Assembly (NCBI GenBank): GCA_963762965.1
Contig: CAVXME010000003.1
Coordinates: 1-64,000, forward strand
DNA: 64,000 nucleotides
DNA from: DATBAX01 sp963762965
Lineage (GTDB): Bacteria; Acidobacteriota; Terriglobia; Terriglobales; Acidobacteriaceae
Direction of reading: 5' to 3'
In this document: in pieces, positions 1-7,389 of the stretch
Layout of the letters: each line of letters starts with the position of its first letter
Position numbering within the stretch: position 1 is the stretch's first letter
Made by a program: the position numbers and the translations under genes
Notes under the pieces: model-generated
What the model was told of the DNA's origin: nothing
The model's input: the letters and a program-made list of their open reading frames with translations, nothing else
The model's database searches: none

Positions 1-306
1 TGGGTTATGAGTTCAAAGGGAAACTGATACTAAACAACTTACAAGCGCACGGATGACACCTAAGCACCTGTAAGTTCCAGTAAGAAACCTAGTCCAGTCC
101 CTTGTTTAGTCTCTCGTTTTCCGTCCGGCCCGTTTGAGATCCATCCAACCAACCATTCCCCGCCGGTTGTGGGCGAAGGTTCTCCGCGCAAGATTACGGA
201 TTTAAATATCGCCGTCATCGATCTTATGCGGTCGCGCATCAACAACAAAAATGAGGTGCTGCTGGTTGTCTTTGATGTCTCCGCAGGAAACACAATCTAG
301 CCATCT
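1..306. other. No supported gene
   Basis: I see no convincing gene here. A 77-codon open frame on the minus strand (60-293) has no recognisable domain, no ribosome binding site and an unremarkable composition, so I leave it unannotated. It could be the remnant of a gene that continues to the left. The next gene is the HTH regulator starting near 307. No toxin gene of the RelE/HigB type, which would be the expected upstream partner of that regulator, can be read in this stretch. Confidence 0.4.
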
Positions 307-744
307 ATGGCGACACTTGGCTTATTTCTCGGCACGATGCCGAGTAAGTTCTCGAAGCTTCCACCGCACTTGCATTTGTATTCTTCTGTAAACTACGGAA
401 GAAATGGTGAGGTTGTGGTTCAAAGTTCGGGAAACGTGTTTGCGGATCTCGGTCTACACTATGCCGGTGAGAAGCAAACACGAGTGCGCCTGGCGGTTGC
501 CATCAATCAGATTATTGAGGCACGTCATCTGTCGCAGATTGCAGCGGCGCGGCTGCTCGACATTAATCAGCCGAAGATTTCTGCTTTGGTGAATTATCGG
601 TTGGAAGGGTTTTCCGTAGAACGGCTGATGCATTTTCTTAATGCACTCGATCGTGACGTAGAGATCGTGATCAGAAAGAAACCCCGGTCGAAGAGGGCTG
701 CGAGAATTGTGGTAACAGGTGCGGAACTGTCTAACGTGGTTTGA
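307..744 (+). CDS. XRE-family HTH regulator (HigA/COG5606-like antitoxin type)
   Basis: This gene encodes a small DNA-binding protein resembling the XRE-type antitoxins related to HigA (COG5606). The recognisable part begins around residue 40 with SSGNVFADLGL and continues through a helix-turn-helix, LSQIAAARLLDINQPKISAL, into the typical FSVERLMHFLNALDRDVEIVI tail. A basic patch (RKKPRSKRAAR) follows. The first ~36 residues do not resemble the family, so the true start may be internal, for example GTG at 415; no site has a clean Shine-Dalgarno. Proteins of this type usually follow a RelE/HigB-like toxin gene. None is visible upstream or immediately downstream, so it is an orphan regulator or antitoxin. 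The domain assignment is firm; the toxin-antitoxin role is inference. Confidence 0.75.
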   Translation: MATLGLFLGTMPSKFSKLPPHLHLYSSVNYGRNGEVVVQSSGNVFADLGLHYAGEKQTRVRLAVAINQIIEARHLSQIAAARLLDINQPKISALVNYRLEGFSVERLMHFLNALDRDVEIVIRKKPRSKRAARIVVTGAELSNVV

Positions 745-893
745 CGTTCTCACCGTTAGTCGGTCGCCAGCCCGATGCTTATGAGCATACAGCATCGCAC
801 ACAATGAATGTTAGGTTTGATGTTGCAAAGCTGGTAGCGCCGGATTACTCCCGCCATACGAATTCTGGCCCCTAATTGACCCACTTGCCGCAC

Positions 894-1721
894 TTAGAAC
901 GGGAACCGAATCGATAGAATGGCGTTGTGATTGTTTGTATGGAAGTGCGTTGTAGCGATCTGGTATCCGCCGCCGACCGTAAAGCCCACTCTCTTCCAAA
1001 GGTGAAGTCGTCCGATGACCAGACCCGGGGTCACAAAGTTCTGTTTCATGCCATCATGGTCGCCCTGCTGAAAGAATGTTGAGTTGAGTTCGACTTCGGG
1101 CCAAAGTTTTCGAAATGCACGATATTGAAAGGTGTTGTTCCAGACGTAGTTTCGTCCCACGATCCCAGTGTCCGCGGTGGGAAGACCGACCCCGAACGTT
1201 CCCTGCGCATCGAAGTTGCCGAACCCTTTGCCATAGGCGATCGTTGGGGTAATCACCGCATGAAGGGCTCCATTCTTGTGGTCGCCGGTGGGCAAGCTCC
1301 ATCCTAGAAAAGCGGTCAGGATGTAGTTGCCATGTTGCTCGTTCCCCGAAAGAAATCGGTACTTGACCAGAAACGCAACATCCCCGAATCCGTTACTGAC
1401 AGAGGGATTATTGTGGTCAATGTAGGGTGGCACATTGAAAATCACTTCTACTTTCTCGAAGGGAATTAATTCCAGCCCCTTGCCGCCATCGTAGTTGCCG
1501 GTGGTAATCCCTGCGCCATTGGTTTGCCAGAGCTGATCGTAGCGATACTCCTCTTCGAGGCGAGGCGTAGTCGTGGCCAGAGGCGTGACCCAGTGGGGTT
1601 GTTCGTCCTTGGTCTTGTCGACACGGGCAAACCAGTCGGCAAAATATCCATCCTGAGCGGATGTCAACGTCGGAACCAGACACAACATAGCAAGGGCGCA
1701 CAATAAGCCAACTTTACCCAT
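894..1721 (-). CDS. Outer-membrane beta-barrel transporter-like protein (MetA-pathway family)
   Basis: This 275-residue secreted protein has a clear signal peptide (MGKVGLLCALAMLCLVPTLTS, cleavage near AQ) followed by alternating hydrophobic/polar strands and a C-terminal aromatic strand ending in SIRFPF, as expected for an outer-membrane barrel recognised by the BAM machinery. The pattern, with ELIPFEKVEVIFNVPPY, GFGDVAFLVKYRFL and GWSLPTGD, resembles the Phenol_MetA_deg/transporter family. Proteins of this family are usually called putative channels, and the substrate cannot be read from sequence. The gene is divergent from the Mop-domain regulator at 1902 with about 180 bp between them, so shared control is possible. 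Molybdate-linked regulation would be inference only. Confidence 0.7.
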   Translation of the reverse strand: MGKVGLLCALAMLCLVPTLTSAQDGYFADWFARVDKTKDEQPHWVTPLATTTPRLEEEYRYDQLWQTNGAGITTGNYDGGKGLELIPFEKVEVIFNVPPYIDHNNPSVSNGFGDVAFLVKYRFLSGNEQHGNYILTAFLGWSLPTGDHKNGALHAVITPTIAYGKGFGNFDAQGTFGVGLPTADTGIVGRNYVWNNTFQYRAFRKLWPEVELNSTFFQQGDHDGMKQNFVTPGLVIGRLHLWKRVGFTVGGGYQIATTHFHTNNHNAILSIRFPF

Positions 1722-1901
1722 TCAGCCTCCAAAGACAACTTCAGCTTGAAAGGTTTGAATTGTATATGCAGGGTGGATAGAATCGCAAATGCTATACGTT
1801 TTTATACGGTTTACGAATTAACCTTAACGAGTCTGGACTCGGGGTTACCCACTTTTGACCAAGGCCGCCAGTGCACTGTAGGATTTTGCCCGGTACACTC
1901 T

Positions 1902-2339
1902 ATGAGAATCAAGTCTGCGGAAAAGAACCGTCAGCGCGAAGATCTGGTGAAACCTCGTGAAGCAGCGTCCCAGTTGAGGGTTAGTTTCCCCACAATCAAG
2001 CAGTGGATCTATTCGCAGAAAATCCGTAGCGTGAAAACACCGGGAGGTCACCATCGAATCAGGCAGAGCGAGGTTGATCGCCTCTTGTTTCGGACCCGAG
2101 CAAGAACAGCTTCCAAGCGTCAGGACATTATCCGTCGCGTCAGCGGACGGAATCAGCTCGTGGGTCGTATAGAGAATGTGCGCATTAGCGGTCTGATGGC
2201 AGAAGTGAAGATATCCATCGGCGAACAACAAATTACTTCCATCATTACAGCAACCTCCGCCCGCGAGATGCGGCTCAAGCCGGGGCAAACTGCGGCAGCT
2301 CTTATTAAAGCAACCGAGGTCATGATTATTCGAGTATAG
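1902..2339 (+). CDS. Excisionase/MerR-type HTH regulator with C-terminal Mop (TOBE) domain
   Basis: The product (about 145 residues from ATG 1902) has an N-terminal MerR/excisionase-type winged HTH: LVKPREAASQLRVSFPTIKQW followed by the wing KTPGGHHRIRQSEVDRLL. A C-terminal Mop/TOBE fold of the molybdate-binding type follows, NQLVGRIENVRISGLMAEVKI, then ITSIITATSAREMRLKPGQTAAALIKATEVMI. This two-domain architecture is known as a small ModE-like molybdate-responsive regulator. The open frame extends upstream to 1746, but the upstream 52 codons do not look coding, and ATG 1902 is followed at once by the conserved region, so I chose it. It is divergent from the outer-membrane barrel gene. A modA gene lies 46 kb away in this window, but no mod genes are adjacent. 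Confidence 0.8.
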   Translation: MRIKSAEKNRQREDLVKPREAASQLRVSFPTIKQWIYSQKIRSVKTPGGHHRIRQSEVDRLLFRTRARTASKRQDIIRRVSGRNQLVGRIENVRISGLMAEVKISIGEQQITSIITATSAREMRLKPGQTAAALIKATEVMIIRV

Positions 2340-2940
2340 CCACTGGCAATAGAGTTCTTTCGCTGCAATGGCCACACCCGGAAGTGTTGAGTCGGGAGAC
2401 TGTGGCCATCTCAGGCGCTGGGTTGACGTTTTGAAGCGAAGGTTTGAGACCATCGCGGAACACCGTTTGACGCCCAGAATAGGCAGCGATATCGAGGGCG
2501 CTGAATTCAGCTAAGGTGCCCTAGTCGTCAAGTCCGACAAACGCCCGCGCACGTCGCTGATATCCGGGTACGCAAGATCGGGTTAGTCCCATCAGGGGCT
2601 TTTTTGCAGGTCTTCGCGGTGAGATTTCAGCCTCGTCACCATCTCCCTAAGACAGCCGCTCGGGGAAATTCATTGTGTCAGAATCATCCTCAATTGTTTC
2701 CATATCCGTCACGGATCGGTTGAGGATTTCAAATAGTTCTCTCTTCATAATTCTTCAGCCGACTGCGCCAACTGATCCAGAGATTGCAAGGTGTCAGTCT
2801 GTATCGCTCACGCCTGAAGTTAGCATGCTGAGTGGAACGCTAATGTTAATTGTCGATTAAAATCAGGGCGCGGAATCCAAGACCGGAAATCATACCGCTT
2901 TATTTTCGGGCGAAAACGGGTCACAGGGCCCAAACTGGTT
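2340..2940. other. Intergenic region; possible 33-codon ORF
   Basis: This is a 600-bp gap between the Mop regulator and the convergent aspartyl protease gene. The main feature is a terminator-like hairpin at 2585-2605. On the minus strand a 33-codon frame (2748 to 2647) starts MKRELFEILNRSVTDMET and is acidic in its second half. It lacks a strong Shine-Dalgarno and I cannot assign it to a family. Nothing else in the interval looks coding. Confidence 0.35.
2585..2605 (+). terminator. Rho-independent terminator-like hairpin
   Basis: A 6-bp stem (AGTCCC / GGGGCT, with one G-T wobble) with an ATCA loop is followed by a run of T. It lies about 245 bp past the Mop regulator stop codon and would terminate rightward transcription. 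The distance leaves room for a long 3' UTR or a lost gene. Confidence 0.5.
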
Positions 2941-4176
2941 TTATTTCAACGGCCTGCCCTTGGGGCTCGCTTGGTCGTGCGTGCATAGTAGGGATCTAGT
3001 GTGAACCACAATCGTTGACTCCCCGGCGTTTCGTTCGATGACCAGCCTTATTGCGGTCCCTTCCTTCGCGTGCAGCTTGCTGGCCACTTGTTCGAGGGTA
3101 AGAGATTCAAGAGATTGGCCATCCATCTCTTTGAGTAGATCGCCCGGCTGGAAACCGGCGTGGGCAGCTGGCGAGTCTTTCCACACGGACATGACTTGGA
3201 ACGCACCCTGATCGTTCTTGGCTAGCTGAATGCCGATTGTGACGAAGCGATAGGGGTCGCGCTTGTACTTGGTATCCAGTTTGAGAAAAACTTTGTCATT
3301 TCTCAAGTCGAAAGTGATTTCAAATTGCTGGAGAATATCGGAACCGAGAATTCCTCCAAAGTCCTCGGACGAGAATGCGCCGGCATCTGACCTTTGCTGA
3401 GCGCGGACAGCTTGGTCTTGAAGTACCTCATTGCCCAGGCGAATCACAGGAAGACAGACAAGAATTGCCGATGAGGTCGGGTTGCCCGCGCGGGCGATTC
3501 CTTCGATGACCTGTTTGGGCGCCCAAATCCCAGTCAAATGCTCCCATGTCTTCCAGGAAAGATTGGTCGCATTAGTACCTGTATCAAGTAGGAGTTCGCT
3601 TGGTACTGAGATAAGAGTAGCGGAAGCAAAGAATTGGTTTCCGGCGCGGCGAAGGCCTGTCAATCTGCCCAACACCCCCAATTTCGTCAAGGGGCCCATT
3701 AACAGCGTCCGTTTTGAGTAGCTTATCTTGAAGGTAAAGTTCTCGAGAATGTCGGTACCAAGTATGCCGTCAACAACGATCCCCAAAGCTCTTGAAATCG
3801 GTGCCAACGTCACTTCTGCCAATTTCACTTGTTTGAACTTTTTGCTCCCAATCGTAAGCGGGTCGACTTCTGTGAAATCTACAACTAGGTCGCGAAAGTT
3901 TTTTTGTATCCGTTCTGTTCCATGAGTTATTAACCCGAGTTTAGCCGCGGTGGATGGGTCGATTGATGAGCCCTCGCTACCCGTATCGAGCAGAAAGTTG
4001 AGACCCTGATTATTGATCTTTACAGGCACCAACACTGTGTTGTTGATGATTTGAATTGGAATTTTCTCTTGGGCCACGGTAGAGGGAGTAATGATCGACG
4101 AAAATAATAAGAGCACGGTGACTCTCAAAGCTAGAACTATGAACCTGTCGTTAAGTCGGGCTAGGATTTTATTCAC
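2941..4176 (-). CDS. Retropepsin-like aspartyl protease with C-terminal PDZ domain
   Basis: This 411-residue protein has an N-terminal hydrophobic segment (residues ~12-35, VLLLFSSIITPSTVAQ) acting as signal peptide or anchor. Two retropepsin-like units follow. The first has the catalytic motif FLLDTGSEGSSID with Asp64 and the flap-associated GILGTDIL. The second has LLLDTGTNATNLS near residue 195 with GGILGSDIL. The C-terminal third is a PDZ domain, with SPAAHAGFQPGDLLKEMDGQ as the signature. Both halves keep DTG, so an intramolecular two-lobe enzyme is plausible. It is probably an envelope or periplasmic protease. Such DTG-DTG-PDZ proteins are common in Acidobacteriota, but their substrates are unknown. 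It lies upstream of and on the same strand as the broken response regulator, 121 bp apart. Confidence 0.85.
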   Translation of the reverse strand: MNKILARLNDRFIVLALRVTVLLLFSSIITPSTVAQEKIPIQIINNTVLVPVKINNQGLNFLLDTGSEGSSIDPSTAAKLGLITHGTERIQKNFRDLVVDFTEVDPLTIGSKKFKQVKLAEVTLAPISRALGIVVDGILGTDILENFTFKISYSKRTLLMGPLTKLGVLGRLTGLRRAGNQFFASATLISVPSELLLDTGTNATNLSWKTWEHLTGIWAPKQVIEGIARAGNPTSSAILVCLPVIRLGNEVLQDQAVRAQQRSDAGAFSSEDFGGILGSDILQQFEITFDLRNDKVFLKLDTKYKRDPYRFVTIGIQLAKNDQGAFQVMSVWKDSPAAHAGFQPGDLLKEMDGQSLESLTLEQVASKLHAKEGTAIRLVIERNAGESTIVVHTRSLLCTHDQASPKGRPLK

Positions 4177-4297
4177 TGAATGATTCTCGCGTCTTAGCGC
4201 TTGCCAGGACCTCGTGTTATTCCGCCTCCGCGATCCTGTCGCTTACCACAGTTTGACTGTATCGATTTAGAGGGAGCAGCCGCGCGGAAAACATGAC

Positions 4298-5023
4298 TCA
4301 CCTCTTAAAAAGAGTTACAGGCATGTCTGGAAGGTGAAAGCAATAGCCCAGACCGCGCACTGTCCTGAGATACATCGGATTCTCCTCGTGGACCTCGATT
4401 TTCCGACGAATTTTCTTTACATAGACATCCACCATGCGAGGATTAACATCGCCCAGATTGGAACGGATCATTTTTAAGAGATGATCCCTGCTGAAGGCCC
4501 GGCCAGGGTTTCTAACAAAGTATTCGAGCAAGCGAAACTCGCTGAGTGTTGTATCCACCGGATTGCCCTTGACCGTCAAGGTCACGGTGTTCGGATTGAG
4601 TTCGACGTCGCCAAATCGGAACAGCGTGGGCTTAGAGAGTTCGTAGCACCTCCTCAGGCTGGCTCTAATCCTGGCCACTAGTTCCCTTGCTCCAAAGGGC
4701 TTTCCAATGTAATCGTCGGCCCCTGCTTCTAGTCCTGCAACCTTGTCCGCCTCATTTCTGCGATGCGCTACGAAAATGATGGGTATCAAACACAGAGCAG
4801 GCGTTCGACGAATCCGATCACATAGTAGTAGCCCGTTACCTTGGGCCATGTCCACCTCCAAGATGAACATCGAAGGAGCCGAGCTAAGTGCCATCTTGAT
4901 GGCGGATTCGCCACTAACAAATTCAAGCACGCGGAATTTTTCTCGTTTGAGAACACGGCCTATCTGGCGCTACTCCGACGCATCATCCACGATGAAAATC
5001 GTGTACTGACCGGGGTTAGGCAT
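4298..5023 (-). pseudogene. OmpR/PhoB-family response regulator with in-frame stop and degenerate receiver
   Basis: Reading from ATG 5023, the frame gives a normal receiver start (QYTIFIVDDASE) and then a TAG at codon 18 (4972-4970). The same frame continues through the rest of the receiver and a complete winged-helix DNA-binding domain (VDTTLSEFRLLEYFVRNPG, then VDVYVKKIRRKIE and RTVRGLGYCF). Translation might restart at GTG 4930, but that would lose the first strand and its acidic pair. The receiver is also unusual: aligned with KdpE in this window, the phosphoacceptor Asp is Glu (FILEVDMAQGNG) and the switch Ser/Thr is Ala (IIFVAHRR), while the Lys of KPF is kept. It is either a pseudogene or a phosphorylation-independent regulator with a base error. 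It is divergent from the porin pair. Confidence 0.75.
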
Positions 5024-5329
5024 TGTTAAAGAAGGCAAAGGAATGCTCACTCACCGAATAGTTTCTAATGAACAAACTCGCATTACCGTAGAAAAGCCCA
5101 AAATCAACATTGCCTTGAATCGCCCGCGCTTCAAAGGAAAGTAACCTTTTTCTAACCAAACATTCATCTGACATTAATACACACTCTTTAGGATTCGCGT
5201 ATTGTCAGCAGTTCACTAAGGATTCGCAGCGACAAGTGGAGGTTGGTTTTGTTGTTCCAAATTATAAGGGTAGATGTGCCTTTGATTGGTTCTGATGACC
5301 GCACGTTTGATCAACTTTGAGGAGAGGGA
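5024..5329. other. Divergent intergenic region between regulator and porin
   Basis: This 306-bp, AT-richer stretch separates the response regulator from the porin gene and carries no gene. It holds the direct-repeat box at 5160-5181 and a GGAGAGG Shine-Dalgarno just before ATG 5330. No confident -10/-35 pair was found. Confidence 0.5.
5160..5181 (+). promoter_or_regulatory. Response-regulator-like direct-repeat box upstream of first porin
   Basis: Two 11-bp units, ACATTCATCTG and ACATTAATACA, lie head to tail, the spacing expected for OmpR/PhoB-type winged-helix regulators. The core ATTCATCTGNNNTTAA recurs exactly upstream of the second porin at 7260-7275. The box sits about 150 bp before the porin start. 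Assignment to any named regulator is inference. Confidence 0.45.
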
Positions 5330-7156
5330 ATGAAACGAGCTTGGGTTTTAACGCTGTCGTTGGTACTTGCAGGGAGCTTATTCGCGGCGCAAGCTCAGTA
5401 AGGTGCGCCAATTTCTACGAAGAAAAAGGCGAATCAGGAGACAGCACCCAAGGCATCCGAGCCGAGTCTGGCTCATTAAATCACTGAGTTGAAAGAGGCA
5501 GTTGAGGCGCAGCAGCAGCAGATTCATCAACTGATCGATCAGGCGCAAACCCGAGAGCAAAAACTTCAAGAACTGGAGCAGCGGCTGGATCGGAATCAGG
5601 CTGTGGCGATCCAGGCACAAACCAAAGCAGACACGGTGGCTGCCCAGACAGCAGAGGAAGGGCAAACCGTCACCGCGCTCAAGAGTGACGTTACGGACCT
5701 GCAGTCGAACGCCACGAATGCGGCGCTGAGCCTGCAAGAAACCCAGAAAAATCTGCAATCGAGTATAGAGAGTCCATTGGCGCTTCACTTCAAAGGGATC
5801 ACCATTACGCCAGGTGGCTTTCTGGCGGCGGAATCCGTGCGGAGGACGAGGGCACTAGCTTCCGACGTTAACACTCCCTTCAACTCGGTCCCGCTCCCCG
5901 GTAGCTCCCAGGCTGCGTTGTCGGAGTTCTTTGGCTCGGGACGCCAGTCACGCGTTTCCATGCTAGCCGAGGGCACGACGACGATTGCAAAACTGAGCGG
6001 CTACATGGAAGCCGACTTTCTTTCTGCCGGCGTGACCTCAAACAACAACCAAAGTAATAGTTACACCATGAGACAGCGCCAGGTATGGGGCCAAGCCGCC
6101 CTCAATGATGGGTTGACATTCACGGGCGGCCAAATGTGGAGCCTGGTGACTGAAACCAAACACGGAGTGGACAACCGCACTGAAGCACTACCCATGACCA
6201 TTGATGCCCAATACCACGTTGGTTTTAGCTGGGCGCGACAGTATGGCCTGCGCTTGTCGAAAAACTACGGAAATAAATTCTGGCTGGCAGCTTCGATCGA
6301 GAATGCACAAGCTACTCTCACTACTCACAACAACGCCCCCAATTTCCTCGTCGGAGCCGCTGGGACCGGGGGCGGCCTTTATAACTCCACAGCAAACTAC
6401 TCCTTCAATCAAGCCCCTGATTTCATCGTCAAGGCGGTTTTTGAACCGGGTTTCGGACACTATGAAATTTTCGGGGTGGTTAGCCGCTTCCGCGACCGGG
6501 TATTCCCTTGTGGTGATGTAGTTGTAGGCGGGTCTTGCGGGGGAGTGACGGGCGTTTCAGCGTGGGGGGCCTACAACAGCTCGAAAACCGGCGCAGGATT
6601 CGGTGCGAACGCCCGCTGGTCGGTCCTGAACAAACACCTCGATTTGGGCTTGCACGCCCTAGCCGGGAACGGCGTGGGCCGCTATGGAACTTCCGGGCTT
6701 CCGGATTCCACAGTTCGTGCCGATGGCACTCTGTATCTGCTTAAGAGTTACCAGGGATTGGGCACTATCGAGTGGCACGAGTCCCCAAAACTGGATATTT
6801 ATCTGAACGCCGGTGCGGAGTATGCCGGGCGCACCTGGGAAGTAGATCCCATCACTGGCAATCCCGTGGGCTATGGCTCGCCATTATTTTTGAACTCCGG
6901 TTGCTTCTCGGAGAAGGTGCCGGGCTCCGGCGGCGGTTTCATCCCAGGTAGTTTGTCCAGTTGCACGGGGGATACACGTGTCGTCATTGAGGGTACCGGT
7001 GGGTTTTGGTACCGCCTTTACAACGGCCCCAAGGGCAGGGTCCAGTGGGGACCGCAATTCTCCTACGTGACTCGCAATACCTGGACGGGCTTCGGCGGAG
7101 AACCGCACGGGGTGGACGGCATGATCTTTACGTCATTCCGCTACTACTTGCCGTAA
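5330..7156 (+). pseudogene. DcaP-like trimeric porin paralogue, interrupted by two in-frame TAA codons
   Basis: From ATG 5330 (Shine-Dalgarno GGAGAGG) the frame encodes a signal peptide (MKRAWVLTLSLVLAGSLFAA), then TAA at codon 24 (5399-5401) and TAA at codon 50 (5477-5479). It then continues without a break to 7156 through a coiled coil (EAQQQQIHQLIDQAQTREQ) and a full outer-membrane barrel ending in the aromatic FTSFRYYLP. It aligns along its whole length with the intact porin at 7390, including the KGITITPGGFLAAESV segment and the C-terminus. Both stops differ from Gln codons by one C-to-T change, and the downstream frame is undamaged, so inactivation is recent or the stops are base errors. 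An internal start near 5489 would lack a signal peptide and could not be exported. Confidence 0.8.
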
Positions 7157-7182
7157 TTTGCGAGCCTCGCCAAAAATTGGGA

Positions 7183-7205
7183 ATCCCCGTCCTTCGGACG
7201 GGGAT
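7183..7205 (+). terminator. Hairpin after first porin
   Basis: A 9-bp perfect stem (ATCCCCGTC / GACGGGGAT) closes a 5-nt CTTCG loop 26 bp past the porin stop codon. The following sequence is only mildly T-rich, so termination may be weak or the hairpin may protect the 3' end. Confidence 0.5.
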
Positions 7206-7257
7206 AGGACTTCTTAGGCCGGCTGTTTCTGGCCGCGATTAACCTGATATTCAACAA

Positions 7258-7279
7258 ATATTCATCTGTTGTTAACAAA
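7258..7279 (+). promoter_or_regulatory. Upstream box shared with first porin
   Basis: ATTCATCTG followed after 3 nt by TTAA (7260-7275) matches the core of the box at 5162-5177. Here the second 11-bp unit is less similar. It lies about 115 bp before the second porin start, consistent with a duplicated promoter. Confidence 0.4.
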
Positions 7280-7389
7280 CGGTGGCTAGCATCTGGACTT
7301 ATTACTCAAGACCAAGCTGCGCTGTCGAACCCGGTTTTCGGGTCTGATTCGTGTGTGTTCTTTAAGATTCTTATCTCGTGGGAGGAAAA

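Noticed and set aside
4970..5479. Alternative genetic code with TAA/TAG read as glutamine
   Set aside because: Many intact genes in the window end in TAA or TAG at the expected C-terminus (for example both kdpF and kdpC), so these codons are normal stops. The three stops are better explained as local mutations or errors.
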